A DNA stretch of 64,000 nucleotides. It comes from Parapristionchus giblindavisi (Eukaryota > Nematoda > Chromadorea > Rhabditida > Diplogasteridae). Of the stretch, positions 10,801 through 23,200 are shown piece after piece (within the stretch, counting starts at the first letter, position 1; every line of letters starts with the position of its first letter). The position numbers and the translations under genes were made by a program. The stretch lies in assembly GCA_943737045.1 (NCBI GenBank), contig CALSFV010000404.1:1-64000 (forward strand). Reading direction: 5' to 3'. A model generated the notes under the pieces. The model saw only the letters and a program-made list of their open reading frames with translations, ran no database searches and had not been told where the DNA came from.

Positions 10801-12054
10801 GGATTGTTCACGAACTGACGATATCATCTCTGATCCTATTATACTTAAATATGGTCACATTATTATATTTATGGATAAATACTAAATGTATTAATATATA
10901 GGTTATAAGGAATCAGCATTAGTATTGGCTCTTTCATCTGCTGGAGCTGCATGGGGAGTGGCTACAGCATGTGCACAGGTATTCATTTAAGATTACGGTA
11001 GGTAGGTTACGGTAGATAGATAGAGGAGATTGATAGAAGGAAAAGGTTTATTAAGTTTTTAATCACAATTGTTTTTAATCATAAAATAATATAATAATAT
11101 TAAGGGTTGGTTAACAGATTGTGAATGTTCAAAAGAGTATGAAGAAGCAGGACGACATTGGGAATGGGGTGGATGTACAGCAGGAGTTCAAGTATTATTA
11201 TTATTCATTCATTTATTATTGGTTCATTATAGCATGGAATAGTTGCATCAAGAAAGATGTTAACTAGAACAACCGGATCACTTAATTCTGCATTGAGAAA
11301 ATTAGAAAAACATAATCTTAAAGCAGGACGTCTGGTAAGTATGATATACATATATGTATATTTATGACGAAGAGGATTGAATATGATTGATATATTGATC
11401 ATATTTACTCTTTCTTTATTGATTTATTTTTAAGGCAGTGAAAAAGACGTTAACTTCATTATGTAAATGTCATGGAGTATCTGGAAGTTGTCAACAGAAA
11501 ACATGTTGGAAACAACCTTCAAGTATGAGTACAATCACTAAACATCTAATCGATAAGTTTGTTTATTTATACCGTAATCATTCATCATTCTCTATCAGAT
11601 ATCATAAGGCCAAATTAATGGTTGATGATGGAAAAGCAAGGAATAATGATCTATTATATCTAGAATCATCCCCTGATCATTGTTCAATTAGAGATGAGAA
11701 ACCAAGGTATATATACCCTTATCCATCCATCCATCCATTCATTCATTCATTCATTCATTCATTCATTCATTCATTCATCCATCCATTCATTCATTCATTC
11801 ATTCATTCATTCATTCATTATATTAAAGAGTATGTGGATGGAGAAATGAAACACATGCACAAGGAGATTGTGGTAGATTGTGTTGTGGGAGGGGATTCAA
11901 TGTAAGTATGAATCAAAGATTAAAGATCAAAGATCATCTTTTCCAGATAACTCATGAAGTAACAAGATATAAATGTGATTGTAAATTTGTGTGGTGTTGT
12001 CAATTGGAATGTAATGAATGCTTGCAACACAGATGGGTTTCTACTTGTACTTAG
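7881..12054 (+). CDS. Wnt: Canonical Wnt ligand
   Basis: A secreted Wnt ligand for Frizzled/LRP signalling. The start at 7881 gives a signal peptide (MSFKYSILIFSLIISMGM). A 2.6-kb intron (7998-10611) follows, then Wnt core exons: GCPIVLLHSRSFGHIRLQC; RFLPWDCSRTDD; ESALVLALSSAGAAWGVATA ending in CAQ; GWLTDCECSKEYEE with RHWEWGGCTAGVQ; then VKKTLTSLCKCHGVSGSC with QQKTCWKQ, which carries the conserved acylation serine; DLLYLESSPDHCS; and the C-terminal cysteine block with DCGRLCCGRGF and YKCDCKFVWCCQLECNEC, ending STCT at 12054. All landmark cysteine motifs are present, so it looks intact. Several acceptors are TTAAG. I did not assign it to a Wnt subfamily. It lies directly downstream of the divergent Wnt gene on the same strand. 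Confidence 0.95.
8556..9310. mobile_element. Foldback element with 10-bp target duplication (Mutator-like)
   Basis: A 755-base inverted-repeat element in the large Wnt intron. The left arm reads GTATCAGAACGGCAACAATC and on through the CTCGGTTGGGAGTTGG region, and the right arm is its reverse complement, ending GATTGTTGCCGTTCTGATGC. Perfect direct repeats AATATCTCGG flank it at 8546-8555 and 9311-9320. A 9-10 bp target duplication with long inverted repeats is typical of Mutator-like foldbacks. The interior has sub-repeats of TTCGGTGGGTCAGATCAAG. It has no coding capacity, so it must be non-autonomous. Confidence 0.88.
9327..9344 (+). repeat. 18-base poly-G tract
   Basis: An uninterrupted run of about 18 guanines immediately right of the foldback element's target duplication, inside the Wnt intron. 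Such runs are prone to length error in sequencing. Confidence 0.85.
9917..10386. mobile_element. Nested element with 15-bp TIRs and TTTATA flanks
   Basis: Left terminus GGGAGAGTAACCCCT and right terminus AGGGGTTACTGTCCC are inverted repeats with one mismatch. Both are flanked by TTTATA (9911-9916 and 10387-10392), a likely target duplication. It interrupts the TA-flanked element that surrounds it, and the other copy of that element at 54 kb lacks it. It carries a degenerate tRNA-like stretch at about 10209-10280. Confidence 0.65.
10209..10280 (+). other. Degenerate tRNA-like module (A/B-box remnants)
   Basis: TAGCATAGTGGTAAGTGC resembles a pol III A box, and AGTTTCAATTCC about 50 bases downstream resembles a decayed B box. 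No complete cloverleaf can be drawn, so it is either a pseudo-tRNA or the head of a tRNA-derived SINE. Confidence 0.4.
11722..11819. repeat. (ATTC)n microsatellite in Wnt intron
   Basis: Runs of ATTC with a few ATCC variants occupy a short intron just before the last two exons of the canonical Wnt gene. The same tetranucleotide recurs in many introns of this window (for example 24373-24416). Confidence 0.9.
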
Positions 12055-13560
12055 AGAGATTAAAGATCAAAGATCAAAGATCAAATAGATTGATCTTATT
12101 CATTCTTCGATTATTCATTCACAATTGCGGGTTTTCATAATTAAGCGTATAAAAAGATTAATAAAGAGATTGAATATATATTGTTTGATATATTACAAAG
12201 TGAACAATATCATATAGTATTGATTAGAATTGAATAGATAAAGAAGAAGGATATTCTCATCGACTTCTCACAGTCAATATGTCCATATATTATACTTTCT
12301 CCCATCACTTTTCTTATATTTCATTTTATTTCCAATTATTTAACTGAATAAATATTTCGAATGATTCGTTTGTCAACACAATGTATTCCGTTTATTGTTA
12401 TTATTGCACTAATTTATCGTATTTTTATTAATTCTGTAGACAGATGGAGTAGCAAATAAATATAAATATGCAGATGATTAACAATAAACAATTTAGATGA
12501 ATGAATGAATGTAAATTAACAAAAGAAGATATATTGTGTATTATATAATAACTACTACCATTATCAAATATAAAGAGAATGGAAATGGATACAATATATT
12601 TATATTCCAACACGAATCATATATCTCATTGATCGTCACTGCTTCAGTATCCCCTAAATATCTCTCCTCATTACAACACGAACAATCATCATCGTACCAA
12701 TAAGTTAGAATTAAGATCGATTATATCCTATTTTCCTTCGAACAATAAAATTAAAATATTTTTTATAACAAATAAATGTAATTTTAAAAAGAATTAAAAA
12801 TGTTAATAATAAAGTTAGTTCATGATATGTCATCTTTACAGTATGACTTTTGCATATCTCGCTCCATCATTCAAGTTGAGGCATTGTGTCATGTCTTTGT
12901 TGTTAATGAATTTCCAAAGTTTTTTTTTTCTGATTTAGACATATTAGTTATTTGTATGACTTTCCGAATAGGTAATCTATTAAATATTCTTGTATTTGAT
13001 GTCCGTTTGAATGCTATAGAGCTATCTCTAGAAGTTGGAATTGTGTTACTTCATTGTTCACATTCATTATTCATCAGTTTGTTTTGCTCGTTAAGTGATT
13101 CTATTCTCCTCACGTCTTACATGAATCTTAATCAATTTTGGTGATGACTCTTGGGAAGAAGAGAGGGTTAAATTGAATGAGTCATTCTCTTCATACATTC
13201 GTTCCTTCTTTTTGTCTATTCTTTAGCCTTCTCTTTTTCTTTTCTCTCATTCTTTCCGTATACTAATCACTGAGGGAGGATTAGCTTGGAGTGTGTGCTA
13301 TGAATTCTCTTGATTGTAATTCTCGATAAGTATATACAGGAGAAGATTGTTAATGTAGAAGGGTGTCAATACAACTAGTTCTCATTTCTCTCCTTCCTCT
13401 GATGCGCACCTTCCCCTTCATATTTGGCCCTCTGCTTATCTCTATTCCTCTCTTTTTTTCATTTTGCAACGAAACCTCGATACTATTGATTGTTGTTATA
13501 GAAGGCGATTGAGTGAAAGAGTGTTGTATATTGTGGTCCCCTTCAACGACTCAATTCACT
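12055..13560. other. Intergenic region after the Wnt pair
   Basis: No supported gene. Near 12058-12085 there is an AAAGATC heptamer repeat. The rest is AT-rich. An open frame of 114 codons (12800-13144, plus) has no recognisable motif and neither codon use nor context that supports it. The end nearest 13560 presumably contains the promoter of the SH3 adaptor gene. Confidence 0.4.
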
Positions 13561-16500
13561 ATGACTTCAATACAGGTACTATATGTTATGGAACATTGGA
13601 CGATAAAAGACATCATCTGTGAATGTATTTATTGATTAGGAATATATAGAAGGGGGGTAGATGTATGGAATTGTATATGACACATAACTCACTCTTGTTT
13701 GTATGGTAAGTAAGAGTAGAGGGGATAATAATAGTAGAGAATGATCGTATTTACAGAGTGAAGTACCACCTATGGGAAGTGTGGCTAAGATGATCAATCG
13801 ATTATCTAAAGTCGAAGAACCTATTGTGAGAATAGCTGAGAGTAATAGTAAGTATTCAGATATTGATCTATGTATTTATTATTTTATTCATATATTGATT
13901 GCTTTATCCATATATAGTATTGAATCGATCGATTACAGAGAAACAATTACAAATCGTATTATTTGAATATAAAGCGACACAAGATGATGAAATAGATTTA
14001 GAAGTTGATGATATAATAGAGGTGATTAATAAATAAATAAACAATTATATAATGAATAAATAATATTGTAGGTGATTAGACCAGTTGAAGATGGATGGAA
14101 TAAAGGAAAAGTGCAAAGAACTGGCGCTACTGGAATGTATCCCACTAACTATTGTGAGAATTATAGTAAGTTATTATGATTATGTTGATGAATGATAGTA
14201 ATAAATAGAAGTGTGAGTAAGGACTAGTATACTCTAGAGTCACTTGAGACCCTCTTCTTCCTCCTCCCCCTCCCACCCTCTCCCTCTGTCTTCTATTGAT
14301 CAGTGTCATCTTCTTTGTCCATTTATACATTGTTCATTCATCTCTTTCATCCATATCATTCATTCTCTCATATACATTCAATAGTCTTCCTTTCACATAA
14401 CCTAAGTCAATCCATCTCCTTCACATTATTTATGATTCATAAACATGCATCATCTCTCCCTCTCCATCTCCCTCTCATCCCCCCTCTCCATCATCTCTCC
14501 CTCTCCCTCTCCATCTCCCTCTCATCCCCCCTCTCCATCTCTCTCCCTCTCCCTCTCCATCTCCCTCTCATCCCCCCTCTCCATCTCTCTCCCTCTCCCT
14601 CTCCATCTCCCTCTCATCCCCCCTCTCCATCTCTCTCCCTCTCCCTAACTCTTGAGATTGTTTCAATGTCTTGTTCTCATCTCATCTTCCAATAGTCTCC
14701 CATCACTTTATATGTATTCTATTCTCTTCTTTCCATCTATTTCAACCTTCTTCCCTCTCTATCCATCCACTCCACCCCTCTCTCATCTCTCCCCCTATCA
14801 TAGAAAAACCTCTTTTTTTTATATACTAATCGATTAATCGATCTTTCATAAGTATATTTCATAAGTATACTCTTCCTCATAGGTCGAAAAGTACGTTGCA
14901 AACTACGAAGCCTGACCGCTTTTTGGTTTCTTTTGTTGTGAAAATCATAGCGCATTTTGTAAATGTGATGTTTCTATTGAACCGATGATCTTCATATTGA
15001 TTGATTCTATCCTAAATCCTCATATGTGACAGATAGACAGACGAATACAAAAAGATACTTTATAACGTCTTACACTTTACTTTTTTGATCAGAGACAATT
15101 TAACACGTAACATTATTAGAGTATATATGTTTTATTGACGTATGACTGTTGAAAGTGTAACCATATGATCTATTAATATAGATATTTGTAGAACCTAAAA
15201 GTGGAGTGATTGGAAGTAAATTAACATCATATCCATCATCAACAAAGAAGACAAATGAGAATATAATGTCTTCAACTGGTAATGAATAGTTATCATTGTA
15301 TATATAAAGAATGAATAATATTAGATGGCGATAGTAATGTACAACCTTGTGCATCTAAAAGAATATCATCTATTGATTCATCTCCTCCTATTCTATCTGA
15401 TAAAGTAATGAATCCATCATCATCTCCATCTATTCAATCTATTCATCCATCTATTTCATCTACTTCATCTACTTCATCTAAAGGTTCATTACCATATTCT
15501 ATCACTATTACCTATTATGGTATATTTCAGAATATGCCAAGGTTACATTTGTATATGAAGCTCAACATAGCGATGAATTATCTCTATTAGAAGTGAGTAC
15601 ATATATTGATTGATTGATTTATTTAATTTGATTTTAGGTTGGTCAATTAGTTGAGATTACAAGTAAGAATACAGGAGATCCGGGATGGTTTGAAGGTGAA
15701 CTAAATGGAAAGAAAGGATTATTCCCCGATAACTTTGTTGAATTGGTAAGCTTACATATATATTGATGTTATTGTATTGATTGATTGATTGAAATGAAGT
15801 AATATAATCTCTTGATAGGTAAAGGTTCCAATAGTATCAAATGTGATATCATCTCAATCAAATCATTCTCATATTACTCCAACTTCATCATCATCAACTT
15901 CATTTCCATCTACATCTACTTCTACATCTAATATATTATCATCATCTCGTATCAATGATAAACCTCCTGCATCATTACCTGGAGCTGTTTCTGTTATGTC
16001 TTTCCCTCCACAGGTATCTATCTATCTATCCATCTATCTATCCATCTATCCATCCATCTATCCATTGATTCATTAGTAATTGTATTGATAGGTACCAGCT
16101 AAACCATCAAAGAGTACATTACCTACATCAATATCATCAACAATGAATATAATAGGAGGTGGTATGAGTAATACATCAACTACTATTACTTCAACTACTA
16201 TATCTAACGGAATCAAAACATCTAATAATAATAATGGTGAAGAAGATAAAGAGAAAGAGAAAAAAGTATGATGAGTAGTTAATATAATGAATTGATTTGT
16301 ATGATTTAAGGTTGTTCCATCATCATTTAGTGAAAAGAGAAATGCATTATTAGCTAATCTTAATATGCATAATCCACAGAATGTTAAACCTGTTGGAATG
16401 AGTAAATCATCTACTAAAATAGATGAAGGTATATTATGAAATATGATGATTAGTATGTGTATGATATGAATTGAATTGTAGATGTGAATGAAGATGGAAT

Positions 16501-17277
16501 TGATGAAATGAAACCATTACCTGTACTCACTCATCCAACTAAGACTAGACCTAAGGTTGCTATTTCATTCATTATTATTATTAAATAAATGAATGAAATA
16601 GGTTCCATCGGGAGTTCGTCGTCCTGTTAGTATGATGAATGCTCCTTCTCAATTCAATGTAATATCTTTCCATATATATTCCAATGAATCAATATATAAT
16701 TTGAGACAATCGATAGTTCTTCTCGTGATATTATGACTCGTAGTGAATATGTTATACATGAAACAACTACTTCTTCAGGTTAATATCTCATCTCTACCGT
16801 ATCCATATTATTTTGTCTTTCCTCATATCTTTATCATGAACTGACTATATTTAGACAAACCTGTGGCAATATCAGCTACTCGAAGTATTTCTCCAATTGT
16901 AAAGAATGATCATTCCATTAGTCCATCAAATAATATAGTTAAAGATAGTGAAGGAACTTCTCATTCTAATGGTAAATATTATTATCAATATATCTAAATA
17001 ATCGCTAAAATGAATGAATCTTAGCAACTTGTTCATCATCTATTTCTCGTTCTATTTCATCTGATATAACTCCTACTCTTAATATTGTGAGTCCATTTAT
17101 CATTATATATGATCTATTGATTGATATGTATATATAAAGACAACGGATCGTCCTCATATATCATTATCACCTTCAATTCCTTCTTCATCTCAATATGTTA
17201 CAATTACTGAATACAATGAAGTATTAGCTAAATTGGCTTTATTGGAAGCGAGAGTAGCCGCACTTGAACGTCGTTGA
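13561..17277 (+). CDS. SH3-domain adaptor, CD2AP/CIN85 (SH3KBP1)-like
   Basis: A multi-SH3 scaffold of the type that links receptors and Cbl to endocytosis and actin. It starts MTSIQ at 13561 and joins in phase to SEVPPMGSVAKMINRLSKVE. SH3 domain 1 contains VLFEYKATQDDEIDLEVDD and GWNKGKVQRTGATGMYPTN. SH3 domain 2 contains AKVTFVYEAQHSDELSLLEV and GWFEGELNGKKGLFPDNFVE; the latter is very close to CIN85/CD2AP domains. A long Ser/Thr/Pro-rich, low-complexity linker follows, with proline motifs such as PAKPSKS. The protein ends in a short coiled coil (EVLAKLALLEARVAALERR) at 17277, as in CD2AP and CIN85. Vertebrate members have three SH3 domains; only two are visible here. The intron at about 14166-15191 is unusually long and contains a pyrimidine-rich tandem repeat. 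Confidence 0.82.
14446..14646. repeat. Pyrimidine-rich minisatellite in SH3 gene intron
   Basis: About four copies of a unit near 55 bases, made of CTCCATCTCCCTCTCATCCC, CCCTCTCCATC and TCTCCCTCTCC. It is intronic. Like the 7-kb array it is nearly free of purines on the plus strand. Confidence 0.85.
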
Positions 17278-18168
17278 TTCCCACCACGATTCTCCACCAC
17301 TCAAATTACTGTAATTTATTATTGATTGTACTATAAGTATAGTATGGATTGATATAAATGTCCTTATGTGCCTCTATTCGTTATGTCATAAGTATCAATG
17401 AATAGATTATTGATTGATAATATTCACTTGTTCTAGTGTTGATATGTGATATTACTATAGTATGATCAGTTCACTTATGGTCACAATCGAATCATTCATT
17501 CAATCCTTTCATCTTCCCTGTGAATCTTCATCTTATCTTTGTATAACTCGTGCACTATATACTTATGCCAGTGTTCTCTTATTACTCTTTCTCTTTCTTC
17601 CTCTCACTTCTCTACAATGATTATATCAACTACGATGTTTCCTACAATGATGAAGTATTCTCTTCCTTGTAATAATTGAAGTTATTCACCTTTGGCAATA
17701 TGAAAACTGTTCAACACATTACTTCGATTAAAAATATTACTAGACAGAAGATGTGAATAATTGTACTGATGAAGAGTAATGAGACAATAATTATAGAGAA
17801 CAAATTTACTAATTTAGATGAAAATACCTTAATGTGAATAATGCATATGAAATTTTAACGAAGGAATATTTTTCTTAAAAGATTAAAGTCTAAAGGGAAG
17901 TAGAAAAAGTGACACACTATACAAATCGGAGGATTACTGTACACCAAATATTCAAACTTTTGAGCTGACATGGTTTCTCCATTTGTTTCGAGGCAATTTT
18001 TTTGTTTCGACTGATATTTCTATCAATTTCCAATTGCTTCGTACGCTTTGAATGAATATAATCATGTTCTATCGCTCTTATCATATTATTCGCTTTCTCA
18101 ATCTTTGTCTACCCGAATAAAAGTACTATGTACTTAAACAAAACGTTAATAAAAGATTTAAGTCGAAG
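17278..18168. other. Intergenic region before TXNL1
   Basis: AT-rich sequence with no gene seen. It should contain the 3' end of the SH3 adaptor transcript and the TXNL1 promoter, but no specific element can be pointed out. Confidence 0.4.
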
Positions 18169-19412
18169 ATGCCAGTGATACATTGCAATACCGATGATGA
18201 ATTTACTGCTGCAATGGGTGCAGTTGGAGCTAAGCCCGTGATTGTTGACTTCTTCGCGGAATGGTCAGTCATTCCAACTCCAAAATATTTGAAAGTATTA
18301 GTTTGGATGATGATAAATATATTGTGATGTTTGAGGTGCGGTCCTTGTAAGACGATAGCTCCATTCTTCGAACAACTTTCTAATAAGTATACGTCCGTTG
18401 AGTTCCTTAAAGTGGATGTGGACCAGTGCCAACGTTAGTTTCTTTGTTTGAATGATTTGAATGATAGGAATGATTTCAGTAGCAGCAGCATCCAATGGAA
18501 TCACTGCAATGCCTACTTTCATCGTCTTTGTCAATCGGTAAGCTACTACTACTTTTAACATCACATAAAACAATTCTAGACAAAAGATGGAAGTAATTCG
18601 AGGAGCTGATCAAGCAAAGATTGAAAGTGCTATTAAGAAGTTTGCTGATGCTCAACCATCTGGACCAGTCCCTGGACAAACTGATCTTTTAACATTTGTT
18701 GATAAGAAACAAATGGAAGTATTGAATGAAGATGATGAAACTCCTCTTGTATCATTCATTGCTGGTAATTATTTATATCATGGGATATACTTGTATTATA
18801 ATGTTATAGGAAATGGTAATCTTCGATCTGATTGTGATGAACAATTGATTATTTCACTTCCATTCATTCAACCAGTAAAGATTCATTCAATCTCTATCAA
18901 AGGAGTTGGTGAACGTTCACCTAAGAATGTTCGACTATTCACTAATCTTCCCAAAACTCTTGATTTTGATAATGTAAGACAATTCTTATTCTCACTATGT
19001 TCATCATAATATTTATTTGAGGCAACTGGGGCTGAAGCTGTTCAAGTCCTTCAATTTGGAGAGAAAGCACAAGGAGGTTTAGATATCAATTCATTCATTC
19101 ACACTTTGTTTATTTGTAGATGATGGAGAACTCCAACAAGTTCGATATGTAAAGTTTCAGAATGTGAACAATCTTCAGTTGTTCATTGAAGGAAATCAAG
19201 TTAGTGATCTTTGATATCATTAAATGATAGATGATTCCAACATAGAGATCCCCTTCCTTCCTCCCCTTTCTATCACTTTCTTTCTCCAATAATCCAACCC
19301 AATTCATGCCCTATTATCATACCCTCTTTCAACATCAATTCCTGTAGAGAGTTTTCCGTGACTTATTTATTATTGCTTTTACACACATGTATTGTTTCAT
19401 GCTGAGCATGTC

Positions 19413-19506
<94 letters not shown>

Positions 19507-19941
19507 ATGATATGATTTGCAGGGTGGTGGAGAAGTAACCGAATTGACAGAACTCAAAGTATTCGGAACTCCTCTGACTTCAGTCAATATGAATAACTTC
19601 CAAAGGGTTAATTCTATTTTTATCTTATTTTCACTGCTTAAGAGTATGCAAAATAATTCTTTTCGAGAAATTTTAAGTCAGTAAGCAGTTGAAAACAATT
19701 ATTAGATGTGCAAAAGTGTGCGAGCCCGATGCGGGGCTCGAACCCGCGACAGCCAGATTAAGAGTCTGGTGCTCTACCGACTGAGCTAATTCTTTGAATG
19801 GAACAATGTGTATTCTCTGTGAAGAGGCGTGTTGCGAGAGTACTCACTCTCTCTCTTTGCCACGTCAAAGAGACTATTGAATAGTGTAAATGAATGAAAT
19901 CATTATAGGTAGCCGGAAAGAAGGGTGAAGTCGGACATTGA
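18169..19941 (+). CDS. TXNL1: Thioredoxin-like protein 1 (Trx + PITH domain)
   Basis: TXNL1 is a cytosolic thioredoxin associated with the 26S proteasome lid. The start [16 protein letters not shown] at 18169 opens the thioredoxin domain. The active site WCGPCK is created across an intron (TG|G), followed by [26 protein letters not shown] and the cis-proline region. The C-terminal PITH domain includes [59 protein letters not shown] and [12 protein letters not shown]. The final exon gives [10 protein letters not shown] and stops at 19941, in line with the family's terminal GKKGE motif. A (TA)n run and a tRNA-Lys-like sequence lie in its last two introns. Full-length and apparently intact. Confidence 0.97.
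19416..19504. repeat. (TA)n microsatellite, about 88 bp
   Basis: An uninterrupted TA run in a TXNL1 intron, a few bases before the exon beginning [11 protein letters not shown]. The length of pure TA may be polymorphic. Confidence 0.95.
19723..19797 (-). tRNA. tRNA-Lys(CTT)-like gene with mismatched acceptor stem
   Basis: On the minus strand the body reads TAGCTCAGTCGGTAGAGC (D arm), an anticodon arm CCAGACTCTTAATCTGG with anticodon CTT, and a T arm GCGGGTTCGAGCCCCGC, followed by ATCGGGC. D, anticodon and T stems are all good, and a TTTT pol III terminator follows about 8 bases after the 3' end. However, the expected 5' acceptor strand (about GCCCGAT) is replaced by AAAGAAT, so only the two innermost acceptor pairs form. 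It lies antisense in the last TXNL1 intron. It is either a tRNA pseudogene whose 5' end was replaced, or the head of a SINE. Confidence 0.75.
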
Positions 19942-20240
19942 TCAATATAATCTATGTATCCTTTCAATATTTGTATTCTTCTTTTATGAAAAAAAAACGA
20001 GTTGTTCATCTCTCTCTCTCCTATATGCGAGTCTTTTCTTTATCCTATATTCACCTTCATATTCATTTCTAACTTATTGTCCCCACCTGAAGATTCATTT
20101 AAATAAATTATTGATTCTGAATACTGTTTAGTTAATGAAATGTTGAATCGTTTTTACGATAATTGATATATCACGTTATACACATTTGTTCTTTATTGAT
20201 TAATACTTTCTAATGTTTACTTTATTTAACTTAACTTAGA

Positions 20241-23200
20241 ATGGATGTGGATATTCTTATGCGAGATAAAACAGTGGAAGAATTGGAATCACTACAATCT
20301 ACATTACAGTAAATTTACATTGTCGAATGATTAAGTGATTGATTAATTAATTATAGAGGAGAAATGGAGAATGAAAGAGAAGAATTGAGAGAAATGGTCG
20401 GAAGAAGATATAGAGATGTTTTAGATGCTAGTAGTGAGGTATTTAATCTATACCTATAATGAAGTTTAACTGTAATATAGGTACGAAGTGTTCATTCATT
20501 AGCTGAATCACTTGTTTCTGCAATTGGATCTTCTAGAAACACTACGGTTATTCCTGAGGTATTATATTGATTGGATTATATCGATTATTGATTGAGTTAT
20601 AGTCATTAAAAGAATGTCGAAAAGGAAGATCAAATGATATTCATCGTCTACTTGCACTTCATTCACTTCTTCCTATCATTGCTAATGTAATCATTCATTC
20701 ATCATTGATTATCGATTGATTGATCGATTGATTGATTGATTGATTGTTTAGAGTGATGATATGGATTCATTGAATGATGGTTACGCTCTTATATTAGCAG
20801 AACAACTTCATCGTAGTCTTCTTCATTCATTCATTGATCAATCTGTTTGTATAATCATTTATTCATATTTAATTCATTAACCATTTAGTGGTCATCTCTT
20901 ATCAATCATTTATCTCGACGTTTACTCATAACTAGAAGAATATTGATTGATGATCTACATAAAAGTATCATTATATTATATCTTTCATCTCGATCTCAGA
21001 TTGATGTTTGATATCTTGTAAGATCTCAGGTTGATCTTTGATCTCTTGTAAGATCGCAAGTTGATCTTTGATCTCTTGAAGGATCTCAGGTTGATCTTTG
21101 ATCTCTTGAAGAATCTCAGGTTGATCTTTGATCTCTTGAAGGATCTCAGGTTGATCTTTGATCTCTTGAAGGATCTCAGGTTGATCTTTGATCTCTTGTA
21201 AGATCTCAGGTTGATCTTTGATCTCTTGTAAGATCGCAGGTTTATCTTTGATCTCTTGTAAGATCTCAGGTTGATCTTTGATCTCTTGAAGGATCTCAGG
21301 TTGATCTTTGATCTCTTGTAAGATCGCAAGTTGATCTTTGATCTCTTGAAGGATCTCAGGTTGATCTTTGATCTCTTGAAGGATCTCAGGTTGATCTTTG
21401 ATCTCTTGTAAGATCGCAAGTTGATCTTTGATCTCTTGAAGGATCTCAGGTTGATCTTTGATCTCTTGAAGGATCTCAGGTTGATCTCTGATCTCTTGAA
21501 GGATCTCAGGTTGATCTTTGATCTCTTGAAGGATCTCAGGTTGATCTTTGATCTCTTGTAAGATCTCAGGTTGATCTTTGATCTCTTGTAAGATCGCAGG
21601 TTTATCTTTGATCTCTTGTAAGATCTCAGGTTGATCTTTGATCTCTTGAAGGATCTCAAGTTGATCTTTGATCTCTTGTAAGATCGCAAGTTGATCTTTG
21701 ATCTCTTGAAGGATCTCAGGTTGATCTTTGATCTCTTGAAGGATCTCAGGTTGATCTTTGATCTCTTGAAGGATCTCAGGTTGATCTTTGATCTCTTGAA
21801 GGATCTCAGGTTGATCTTTGATCTCTTGTAAGATCTCAGGTTGATCTTTGATCTCTTGTAAGATCGCAGGTTTATCTTTGATCTCTTGTAAGATCTCAGG
21901 TTGATCTTTGATCTCTTGAAGGATCTCAGGTTGATCTTTGATCTCTTGTAAGATCGCAAGTTGATCTTTGATCTCTTGAAGGATCTCAGGTTGATCTTTG
22001 ATCTCTTGAAGGATCTCAGGTTGATCTTTGATCTCTTGAAGGATCTCAGGTTGATCTTTGATCTCTTGAAGGATCTCAGGTTGATCTTTGATCTCTTGAA
22101 GGATCTCAGGTTGATCTTTGATCTCTTGAAGGATCTCAGGTTGATCTTTGATCTCTTGTAAGATCTCAGGTTGATCTTTGATCTCTTGTAAGATCGCAGG
22201 TTTATCTTTGATCTCTTGTAAGATCTCAGGTTGATCTTTGATCTCTTGAAGGATCTCAGGTTGATCTTTGATCTCTTGAAGGATCTCAGGTTGATCTTTG
22301 ATCTCTTGAAGGATCTCAGGTTGATCTTTGATCTCTTGAAGGATCTCAGGTTGATCTTTGATCTCTTGAAGGATCTCAGGTTGATCTTTGATCTCTTGTA
22401 AGATCTCAGGTTGATCTTTGATCTCTTGTAAGATCGCAGGTTTATCTTTGATCTCTTGTAAGATCTCAGGTTGATCTTTGATCTCTTGAAGGATCTCAGG
22501 TTGATCTTTGATCTCTTGAAGGATCTCAGGTTGATCTTTGATCTCTTGAAGGATCTCAGGTTGATCTTTGATCTCTTGTAAGATCGCAGGTTTATCTTTG
22601 ATCTCTTGTAAGATCGCAGGTTTATCTTTGATCTCTTGTAAGATCTCAGGTTGATCTTTGATCTCTTGAAGGATCTCAGGTTGATCTTTGAACTCTTAAG
22701 ATCTTCGTACGTGTAACCGAAGTGATTGGGCAGCAAATGAATTGGCATCAATTTCTCTTGTAGAAGGAAAGGGGATAGAAGATTTATTGAATGAATATCT
22801 TGAAGCTAGAAAGGTACTGTAGATAGAAGGATGTATACTATAATGAATTGATTACAGATATTGATTAAAGATGAACTTCAATGTGGATCTCTATTGAATA
22901 TTGTGACAGAAGTAAAAGATACATTAAAGGTATTAACTATTATCTATTTATATCATATTATATGTGTATTTATCAATTATAGGTAGTAGAACATCTTTTT
23001 TCTCAAGGAGAACTACTAACAGTACTTCAATCAATAACATCTCCTCAATTTAGACCACGTTAGTATATTATATCTAATATTTTGATATTTGGTGTGATTA
23101 TGAATAATATGACATGAGAACATGACAACGACAGTATGACATGAGAATGTAATAGGCTGACTGATTAGTGAAAATAGTTTTATGGTTGAATGATATTGAC

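Noticed and set aside
12800..13144. 114-codon open frame between the Wnt and SH3 genes
   Set aside because: No recognisable motif, unlikely composition, and this genome's genes are split into short exons; probably chance.
18298..18679. Minus-strand frames over TXNL1
   Set aside because: Shadows of the TXNL1 exons, which match the family across the full length.
20985..22700. CRISPR array
   Set aside because: Regular 30-bp units have no unique spacers between them and the context is a eukaryotic intron.
20985..22751. 588-codon minus-strand open frame (KRSKINLRS repeats)
   Set aside because: It is the antisense reading of a 30-bp minisatellite whose period preserves frame, inside a COG1 intron; no start context or homology supports a protein.
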